From an uncultured Desulfobacterium sp. (lineage in GTDB: Bacteria > Desulfobacterota > Desulfobacteria > Desulfobacterales > Desulfobacteraceae): a DNA stretch of 12,626 nt. Each line of letters opens with the position of its first letter. Position 1 is the first letter of the stretch. Location of the stretch: assembly GCA_937124525.1 (NCBI GenBank), contig CAKZLA010000124.1, positions 1 through 12,626 on the forward strand, read 5' to 3'. The translations under genes were made by a program, and so were the position numbers. The notes under the pieces were generated by a model, which saw nothing but the letters and a program-made list of their open reading frames with translations, did no database searches and was not told where the DNA came from. Positions 7,718 through 12,626 of the stretch are shown piece after piece.

Positions 7718-8081
7718 GGGCGAAAATTTCCTAAGTTTTTTTAAATTTTATGGGGTTAAAGGACAACATAATTTAACAAAATTAACACAGGGAATCAATT
7801 CAAGTTCGATGCTCCAATTTTTACCTGCCATACAAGTAAGCAGTGTCAGGAGTTTGTTATTGTTGTCTGCTGGATTCACAAGGATTCAGATATAATGGTG
7901 TTTTTATAAATCTTTTTCCCACAATATTCAATATAAAAAATCAGGAATTCTAATTTTGACTGTCCGGGGGGAGTTCATGGGTGGTCGAAATTAGAACCCT
8001 ACCCGAACTTTTAAGGCCAATCTTTAAACGAACAACGACTTTTTTCTTGAAAAACTTTCAATTTTCTATACACTAAAGTAT
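7718..8081. other. Divergent intergenic region
   Basis: These 364 bases separate the H1-like gene (minus) from the DUF2914 gene (plus) and must hold both promoters. The DNA is AT-rich and no ORF of note was found. The only clear structure is the inverted repeat at 7948-7996, described separately. TTGAAA at 8047-8052 and TATACA at 8067-8072 resemble promoter hexamers but are only 14 bases apart. Confidence 0.6.
7948..7996. repeat. 13-bp inverted repeat (hairpin or operator)
   Basis: TTCTAATTTTGAC (7948-7960) is matched by GTCGAAATTAGAA (7984-7996); the only mismatch would be a G-U wobble in RNA. The 23-base loop contains a GGGGGG run. No T tract follows and no flanking duplication was found. 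It lies 86 bases upstream of the DUF2914 start and could be an operator, an RNA hairpin or an element remnant. Confidence 0.5.
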
Positions 8082-8504
8082 ATGAATACGTTAAAATTAA
8101 CACTACTTATTGTACAGACATCTCTTTTGGTGTATTGCCTGCCCGCCAGGGCCGGAGAAATCCAGGAAGTCACCCCGGCGGCCATGGTCCTGAGCCATGC
8201 TGTCATGTGTGAATCCATCAATGATTTTAAGCCCCAAAACCCTGCCATTGTGTTTTCCATTGATATTGGCAAAGTATTTTGTTTCACCACCTTTGACCAG
8301 ATCAAAGAGACAACCCATATTTACCATAAATGGTTTCAGATGAACCGTCTGGTTTCCAAAAAAAGATTAACCCTGAAACCGCTCCAGTGGTCCACCATCA
8401 GCAGCATGCAGCTACGAATGGCTGATAGAGGCCCCTGGTACGTGGAAATAACAGACAAAGACGATACGCTTCTCCAACGTTTACGATTCAGTATATCAGA
8501 TTAA
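8082..8504 (+). CDS. Secreted DUF2914 domain protein
   Basis: The protein has 140 residues. Residues 1-24 form a Sec signal peptide: MNTLK, a hydrophobic core LTLLIVQTSLLVYCL, then PARA before Gly25 as a type I cleavage site, so the mature part should lie in the periplasm. The mature part carries the DUF2914 pattern: an MCESINDFKP entry, VFSIDIGKVFCFTTFDQI (58-74), IYHKWFQMNRLVSKKRL (80-96) and GPWYVEITDKDDTLLQRLRF (117-136), ending two residues later, which is typical. Two cysteines (Cys43, Cys67) could form a disulfide. The function of DUF2914 is not known. There is no convincing Shine-Dalgarno before the ATG, only TAAAG at 8073-8077. The stop is 9 bases before the diadenylate cyclase start, so the two are almost certainly co-transcribed. 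Confidence 0.8.
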   Translation: MNTLKLTLLIVQTSLLVYCLPARAGEIQEVTPAAMVLSHAVMCESINDFKPQNPAIVFSIDIGKVFCFTTFDQIKETTHIYHKWFQMNRLVSKKRLTLKPLQWSTISSMQLRMADRGPWYVEITDKDDTLLQRLRFSISD

Positions 8505-8513
8505 AGGATCATC

Positions 8514-9959
8514 ATGACAGATGCCTTGAGCTTCATGCTTAGCCTCCGATGGCAGGATTTTCTGGACATCGGACTGAACGGATTTATCCTTTTCAGGCTC
8601 TACGTACTCTTCAGGGGATCAAGATTGATTCGCGTCATGCCCATGGTCATGGTCCTCTGGATTTTAAAGGGGGTGGCACTTTCCGCAGGGTTGGTGGTGA
8701 CCAGCTGGGCCATTCAGGGAATCATTGCGGCAGCAGCACTGATTCTTATCATCGTATTCAGAGATGAGATTGCCTCGGTGTTTCAGGCCAGAAATCTTAA
8801 GGCTTTTTTATGGGGATTTCCTTCCCGGGGGGACATCACCTCCATGGATATCATTGCCCAGAGTACCTTTGAAATGGGAAAAAATAAAATTGGTGCACTG
8901 ATGGTTTTTCCTGCGGCCAAAGAGATCAATGACATTGTCCAGGGGGGCATTGACTGGGATGGGAAACTCTCCCGGGAGATGCTGTTAAGCATTTTCTGGG
9001 ACAAAAACCCCGTGCATGACGGGGCCCTCATCATCAAAGAAAATCGAATTTCACGGGTGGGGGTGATTCTGCCCCTTTCCCGGCGCAGTGATTTGCCCTC
9101 CCGGTATGGTACCCGTCATCGGGCAGGCTTGGGATTGGCCGAATGTTCCGATTGTCTGGTGATCATCGTTTCCGAAGAATCGGGTCGCGTGACAGTGGTT
9201 AAAGGCAATGAAATAAAAGATGTCAGAAATATAGCACAATTGAAAATCATCATCGAAGGTCATTCGGGAAAGGGAAAGAAAACAGATTCTGCACTGTGGA
9301 AAAATCTATTTGAATATGGGACATCAGCCCTTGTGTGCCTGGCGCTGGTCACCGGCATCTGGTTTGGTCTTTCCAGGGGTAAGGAAACCCTTAAAACCAT
9401 TGTCGTCCCATTGGAGTACACCGATATCCAGAAAGATTTTGAAATAATTGAATCCTCCACCAACACCGTGACCCTTCACCTTGGGGGATCGGTGCCCCTG
9501 CTCAAATCCCTGGGCCCCAAACAGATCAAAGTACTTCTGAAACTGAATGCGGCATCCGCCGGCGAGAACATCTACACCGTGTCCGGTAAAAATATTCTTC
9601 TACCCCCCGGGGTACACCTGAAAAAAGTGGAGCCATCCAGTGTCACTCTGGTGCTTGACGGCACCATTGTGAGACAGCTTCCCATCCAGTTAAACTGGAC
9701 CGGGAAATTATCAGAACAACTGATTCTGGCCAATGCACAAATCAAGCCCCAAAATATTACGGTGACAGGCCCCCAGAAAATTCTTAAAACCATTACCACC
9801 CTTTATACGGAAAAGATACCCCTGGACACCATCGATAAATCCGGAAGCAAGGAAGTGGCTGTGATATTGCAGCCCTCATCCCTGAAGGTACAGGATAAAA
9901 AAAATATGGTGACTATTACCTACACCGTGGTTAAAAGGGAAGAACCCACCCTTCGGTAA
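8514..9959 (+). CDS. cdaA: Diadenylate cyclase CdaA fused to YbbR/CdaR-like domains
   Basis: This 481-residue membrane protein makes c-di-AMP from two ATP. Residues about 15-83 hold three predicted membrane helices of the CdaA type (IGLNGFILFRLYVLF; VMPMVMVLWILKGVALSAGL; IQGIIAAAALILIIVF). The DAC catalytic domain spans about 95-245, with the DGA motif in NPVHDGALII (Asp169-Ala171) and the RHR motif in YGTRHRAGLGLAE (Arg201-Arg203); both are intact, so it should be active. A fourth membrane helix at about 268-286 leads to an extracytoplasmic region (290-475) with two YbbR-like repeats (VVPLEYTDIQ..., LPIQLNWTGKLSEQ...), including ITVTGP. In Firmicutes CdaA (about 270 residues) and CdaR (YbbR repeats) are separate adjacent genes; here they are one chain. 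AAAGGA at 8503-8508 precedes the ATG. The gene is co-oriented with the DUF2914 gene 9 bases upstream. c-di-AMP usually controls potassium, osmolyte and wall homeostasis. Confidence 0.88.
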   Translation: MTDALSFMLSLRWQDFLDIGLNGFILFRLYVLFRGSRLIRVMPMVMVLWILKGVALSAGLVVTSWAIQGIIAAAALILIIVFRDEIASVFQARNLKAFLWGFPSRGDITSMDIIAQSTFEMGKNKIGALMVFPAAKEINDIVQGGIDWDGKLSREMLLSIFWDKNPVHDGALIIKENRISRVGVILPLSRRSDLPSRYGTRHRAGLGLAECSDCLVIIVSEESGRVTVVKGNEIKDVRNIAQLKIIIEGHSGKGKKTDSALWKNLFEYGTSALVCLALVTGIWFGLSRGKETLKTIVVPLEYTDIQKDFEIIESSTNTVTLHLGGSVPLLKSLGPKQIKVLLKLNAASAGENIYTVSGKNILLPPGVHLKKVEPSSVTLVLDGTIVRQLPIQLNWTGKLSEQLILANAQIKPQNITVTGPQKILKTITTLYTEKIPLDTIDKSGSKEVAVILQPSSLKVQDKKNMVTITYTVVKREEPTLR

Positions 9960-9985
9960 AACCGTCACCTTGGGTGTTTTATTTT
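9947..9985 (+). terminator. Possible terminator after cdaA
   Basis: CACCC (9947-9951) can pair with GGGTG (9972-9976), with CGGT/ACCG (9954-9957 and 9961-9964) inside, followed by TTTTATTTT (9977-9985). The inner bulge of seven bases weakens it. It overlaps the cdaA stop and runs into the end of the convergent TIM-barrel gene. Confidence 0.35.
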
Positions 9986-10872
9986 CCAATGCCCAGCACA
10001 TCCCTGGCATATTTGATGCTTTTAATGCATGCATCCATCTCTTTTTGTCGGGCCACTTCCACAGAATCTTCTCCCATGTCCCATTCGATTTCAAAGGTAA
10101 TACGATCAGTGGGGGAAAGTTCTCGAATGGTATTGTAGGCTTTAAAACAATTGATGTCTCCATCCCCCAGGGCCACCCCATGAAAACGAATGCCAAACTG
10201 ATCCCGATCCAGCTTATGATCACAAAAATGGTTGGAAAAAGCATAGGGGGCCAATTTTTCCACGGCATCTTCGGGATTTTCAAGAACCCCCATGGAGTTC
10301 ACGGTATCCACACAGGCCCCCAGCAGGGGATGATTTATCTGTTCAATGAGCCAGATAATTTCATCACTAAAGGTTTCAGTGTGATTTTCCAAGGCCAGTT
10401 TGATTCCCGTTTTTTCCAAGAGCGGAAGGACGGCCATCACCTCGTCATAGACATCACATAGCTGCCGCATGACCATGGGATGAAAACAGCTGCCATACAA
10501 TGGACGAGGACGCCGGATATCAAGGCTGAGTTTGGCCAGATCTGCCCCCAGTTTATGGGTGATGTGAATCCCATCTTCCACGGTGTCGGTGAGCCTGCCA
10601 TCGAACTCTTCGGCCCGGGAATAATTATATTCCAGATAAAGCCCATGGGCCTTTGCCGCATGATTTACCTCCTGGAGGCGACCATCATCCTTGGTTTCAA
10701 GGTCGCACCCTGTGATATGCAGCCCGTCAACTCCCCATTCCACCGCCTTGTCCATCAACTGCAACAAATTCATCTCTTTGGGTCTTGGATCAGCCTGAAT
10801 ACCCCAGTTTTGCCCCAATCCCCACAGATGCAGTGTATAGGTATGAAGTCCAAGTTTCATTTTTTTCCCCAT
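9979..10872 (-). CDS. Sugar phosphate isomerase/epimerase (xylose isomerase-like TIM barrel)
   Basis: The protein has 297 residues from ATG 10872, chosen because a near-perfect GAGGAGG (10885-10879) lies six bases upstream; an in-frame ATG at 10887 overlaps that site and is rejected. It is an AP-endonuclease-2/xylose-isomerase-type TIM barrel. Strand 1 is KLGLHTYTLHLWGLG, and WGVDGLHITGCDLE (46-59) is the next strand. Likely metal ligands are Glu162 (LALENHTE), Asp189 (CVDTVNS), His215 or His219 (SNHFCDHK) and Glu261 or Glu263 (FEIEWD), the usual Glu-Asp-His-Glu set for a divalent metal. Members isomerise or epimerise sugars or cyclitols in the cytoplasm; the substrate cannot be read from sequence. 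It has no catabolic neighbour apart from the sigma-54 activator encoded upstream on the same strand, 388 bases away. It is convergent with cdaA. Confidence 0.82.
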   Translation of the reverse strand: MGKKMKLGLHTYTLHLWGLGQNWGIQADPRPKEMNLLQLMDKAVEWGVDGLHITGCDLETKDDGRLQEVNHAAKAHGLYLEYNYSRAEEFDGRLTDTVEDGIHITHKLGADLAKLSLDIRRPRPLYGSCFHPMVMRQLCDVYDEVMAVLPLLEKTGIKLALENHTETFSDEIIWLIEQINHPLLGACVDTVNSMGVLENPEDAVEKLAPYAFSNHFCDHKLDRDQFGIRFHGVALGDGDINCFKAYNTIRELSPTDRITFEIEWDMGEDSVEVARQKEMDACIKSIKYARDVLGIGK

Positions 10873-10958
10873 GATAAACCTCCTCATAATTAACCGTTTA
10901 TCCAGCTCAATTTCGCATCATTGTGCTGTAATTTGATGATTAAAGTTTCTCCTTAGCT

Positions 10959-11011
10959 GACGTTGCAAGGGTCGCAAAAAATCCCAAGTTTCCAGAAAAC
11001 AAAGCAACGTC
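10959..11011. repeat. 8-bp inverted repeat GACGTTGC / GCAACGTC
   Basis: GACGTTGC at 10959-10966 and GCAACGTC at 11004-11011 form a perfect inverted repeat with a 37-base spacer, about 90 bases upstream of the TIM-barrel start. It could be a pair of operator half-sites, an RNA stem or a chance match; there is no further support. Confidence 0.3.
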
Positions 11012-11022
11012 TATACCATTCA

Positions 11023-11031
11023 CTCAATAAT
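11023..11031. repeat. Left 9-bp direct repeat (putative target-site duplication)
   Basis: CTCAATAAT directly abuts the left end of the element at 11032-11158. The identical sequence abuts the right end at 11159-11167. Confidence 0.6.
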
Positions 11032-11158
11032 TAGCTATTCCCGGTCAATTTCAGGATAACTGTCTAAAGTTATTGACATTCACACTTTAAACCTTACGAA
11101 ATCACCTTGGTAGATATTAAATAATATCAGACAGTTAAATGACAATCGGGAATTGCTG
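11032..11158. mobile_element. Small non-autonomous transposable element (MITE-like or deleted IS)
   Basis: The 127-bp element has imperfect terminal inverted repeats. The left end, TAGCTATTCCCG (11032-11043), matches the reverse complement of the right end, CAGCAATTCCCG (11158-11147), at 10 of 12 positions. A subterminal 9-bp perfect inverted repeat, TAACTGTCT (11057-11065) and AGACAGTTA (11129-11137), lies inside these, and GATATTA/TAATATC (11113-11119 and 11122-11128) forms a palindrome. The element is bounded by identical 9-bp direct repeats, as expected for a target-site duplication. There is no coding capacity, so movement would need a transposase from a related IS elsewhere. The perfect duplications suggest recent insertion. 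The parent family is not identified; several IS families make 9-bp duplications. Confidence 0.65.
11116..11145 (-). promoter_or_regulatory. Possible outward promoter inside the MITE-like element
   Basis: On the minus strand, TTGTCA (11145-11140) and TTTAAT (11121-11116) are separated by 18 bases; each hexamer differs from the sigma-70 consensus at one position. Transcription would leave the element toward the TIM-barrel gene at 10872. This is pattern matching in AT-rich DNA, so it is weak. Confidence 0.25.
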
Positions 11159-11167
11159 CTCAATAAT
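11159..11167. repeat. Right 9-bp direct repeat (putative target-site duplication)
   Basis: CTCAATAAT follows the right terminal repeat with no gap and is identical to the copy at 11023-11031. Confidence 0.6.
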
Positions 11168-11260
11168 CAAGTTTTTGGAGTTGTTTTTTGAAAAAGAAGA
11201 ACAGGGGGGGGCAAAATGATCAAATTAATTTTAAAAAAACAAAAACAAAAGTAAATATTT

Positions 11261-12626
11261 TTAAAGAAGAAATTCCTTTCGGGTCAGGTTGTGTTTTTTC
11301 ATCTTGTAGTGGAGAAGCTGGGGGGAAATACCCAATTCCTTTGCGGCACGGGATATATTGCCCTGGAAACGGGTCAACATGGCACATATGGCCCGATATT
11401 CATTTTCCGTCTGTATTTTACCCAAAGAGTCTCCTCCTCCCCCCCGGGAAACGTCAAAGCCCCGGACAAAGGGGGGGAATTCAGGTTCTTTATATCCATC
11501 AGGATCTCTATAATCAATAGCCCCCCCCGGCTCACCTGGAAGTGGGGGCAATACTTCAGGTGAAACATCGGATGCTGCCAGTGGTATGCGACGAATGTGG
11601 GCAGGTAGATGTACAAGTTCGATTACCCTTACACCCTTTTCCACCAGATTAGCCGCCCCTTCAATGACATGTTCCAGCTCTCGTACATTACCCGTCCAGC
11701 GATAATTGTAAAACAGGGCCATGACATCGGCGGAAATCGCATTGATATTTTTACCAAGAATGCCATTGCACTTATGAAGGAAATGGCTGATGAGCGGTTC
11801 AAGGTCCCCCATTCGTTCCCTCAACGGAGGAATACTTATGAGCACCACCCCCAATCGATAAAGCAGATCATATCGCAAGGCACCCCGTTCTGCTGCCTGG
11901 TGGGGGTCTTCATTCACAGAACTGATAATTCGAAGATCAATATCCATCTCCTGCAAAGACCCCACCCGTCTTACCTTTCGTTCCTGGAGTACCCGGAGCA
12001 GTTTAGACTGCAATCCAACGGACATGGAGTTGACCTCATCCATGAACAGGGTCCCTCCATGGGCCTGTTCAAAAAGCCCTGGTTTATCCTGGGCACCGGT
12101 AAATGCCCCCCGCACCGTTCCAAATAAAATACCCTCCAGCAGATGTTCGGGGATGGCGGCACAATTAATGGCAATGAATGTTTTTTTTTTACGTCTGCTC
12201 AGGTTATGAATAGATTGGGCCAGAAGCTCCTTTCCTGTGCCGGTCTCGCCACTGAGCATTATAGAAGAAGGAGAATCCGATGACAGCCTGGCCGCCGTCA
12301 TCGCCCGGGTAAAGACCGGAGACGTGCCAATGATATCACTAAATGAAAATCGAGTTCCATTGGCAAGGAAGGTCCTGCTGCTCCCCGGTCTTGCCGATGG
12401 ATCAAAGCGTTGTACGCTGCTTCGTTTATGGGGTTGGGATATAATTTCAAAGGTTTGCTCCACAATGCTGTAATCCCTGACAAAACAGATGGTACCCACC
12501 AATGTATCGTGGGCATATAAAGGAAACACATTGTGAATGGAGTTGATGATCCGGCCCAGACGAGTACGATAATAGCAGGGAAAATTTTCAACCACTTTCC
12601 CGCTGTCCAGGCATTTGATGATGGGG
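11261..12626 (-). CDS. PAS-AAA+-Fis sigma-54-dependent transcriptional activator (RocR-like), partial
   Basis: The minus-strand frame is open to the right edge, giving 454 complete visible codons; the N-terminus is missing. A GTG at 12595 is an internal valine inside a PAS-like segment (SGKVVENFP...INSIHNVFPLYAHDTLVGTICFVRDYS), so it should not be taken as the start. The AAA+ domain carries Walker A GETGTGKE (126-133), the sigma-54 contact loop GAFTGA (173-178), Walker B GGTLFMDE (190-197) and an arginine-finger region near YDLLYRL. A C-terminal Fis-type helix-turn-helix (NISRAAKELGISPQLLHYKM) lies at about 423-442. Such proteins bind enhancers and use ATP to open sigma-54 promoters. The PAS layout and FGTVRGAFTGA resemble RocR-type activators of amino-acid catabolism. 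A Pro/Gly-rich linker (about 350-402) joins AAA+ and HTH. The target genes are not evident here. Confidence 0.92.
   Translation of the reverse strand, partial: PIIKCLDSGKVVENFPCYYRTRLGRIINSIHNVFPLYAHDTLVGTICFVRDYSIVEQTFEIISQPHKRSSVQRFDPSARPGSSRTFLANGTRFSFSDIIGTSPVFTRAMTAARLSSDSPSSIMLSGETGTGKELLAQSIHNLSRRKKKTFIAINCAAIPEHLLEGILFGTVRGAFTGAQDKPGLFEQAHGGTLFMDEVNSMSVGLQSKLLRVLQERKVRRVGSLQEMDIDLRIISSVNEDPHQAAERGALRYDLLYRLGVVLISIPPLRERMGDLEPLISHFLHKCNGILGKNINAISADVMALFYNYRWTGNVRELEHVIEGAANLVEKGVRVIELVHLPAHIRRIPLAASDVSPEVLPPLPGEPGGAIDYRDPDGYKEPEFPPFVRGFDVSRGGGGDSLGKIQTENEYRAICAMLTRFQGNISRAAKELGISPQLLHYKMKKHNLTRKEFLL

Larger units (their letters stand above)
10873..11260. other. Intergenic region upstream of the TIM-barrel gene
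   Basis: These 388 bases between two minus-strand genes contain the 127-bp transposon-like element (11032-11158), an 8-bp inverted repeat (10959-10966 with 11004-11011) and the strong ribosome-binding site of the TIM-barrel gene. No ORF was found. I looked for a sigma-54 promoter (GG-N10-GC type) reading toward the TIM-barrel gene and did not see one. The stretch 11168-11260 is very A/T-rich with a G8 run and shows no clear terminator hairpin for the activator gene. Confidence 0.6.

Noticed and set aside
10873..11260. Sigma-54 promoter for the TIM-barrel gene
   Set aside because: TTGCA occurs on the minus strand near 10964, but there is no GG ten bases upstream of its GC on the correct strand.
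11609..12127. A 172-residue plus-strand ORF
   Set aside because: It is antisense to the AAA+ domain of the activator, and the protein shows no recognisable motif.
12593..12595. GTG as start of the sigma-54 activator
   Set aside because: The frame stays open to the window edge and the residues before the GTG continue a PAS-like sequence, so the true start is outside.

Overview
The window looks like chromosomal DNA of a mesophilic Desulfobacterota bacterium, probably of the Desulfobacteraceae type. This is an inference from gene content and protein style (a three-cysteine NuoE/Hnd-like ferredoxin, a five-domain S1 protein, DUF2914, a RocR-like sigma-54 activator), not from a marker gene. GC content is moderate, intergenic DNA is AT-rich, and runs of G or C are common. 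No rRNA, tRNA, CRISPR array, prophage or intact transposase gene was found.

Layout: (1) 1-1083, minus strand, cut by the left edge: a DUF3524 glycosyltransferase of the tRNA-queuosine mannosyltransferase type. (2) 1325-2782, plus: a protein of five S1 RNA-binding domains, followed by a hairpin terminator. (3) 2873-6747, plus, a probable operon: a small thioredoxin-like [2Fe-2S] ferredoxin, an unassigned radical SAM protein, a PHP-family phosphoesterase of the histidinol-phosphatase type, dtd (D-aminoacyl-tRNA deacylase) and trmJ (tRNA 2'-O-methyltransferase). The last two overlap by four bases. Two nested hairpins follow trmJ. (4) 7037-7717, minus: a lysine-rich, histone-H1-like protein with a C-terminal winged helix. 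(5) 8082-9959, plus: a secreted DUF2914 protein, then a diadenylate cyclase (CdaA) fused to YbbR/CdaR-like domains, so that the c-di-AMP synthase and its usual separate partner are one polypeptide. (6) 9979-10872, minus: a sugar-phosphate isomerase/epimerase-type TIM barrel. (7) 11261-12626, minus, cut by the right edge: a PAS-AAA+-Fis sigma-54-dependent activator.

A translation and tRNA-modification theme runs through the left half: queuosine glycosylation, S1, Dtd and TrmJ. The right half carries nucleotide signalling and regulation. The clearest unlisted structure is a 127-bp element at 11032-11158 with terminal inverted repeats, bounded by perfect 9-bp direct repeats (11023-11031 and 11159-11167). 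This is the signature of a small non-autonomous transposable element (MITE or internally deleted IS), sitting between the activator and the TIM-barrel gene. I did not find a convincing new multi-gene system. The best leads are this element, the CdaA-YbbR fusion, the H1-like winged-helix protein and the radical SAM/PHP pair.
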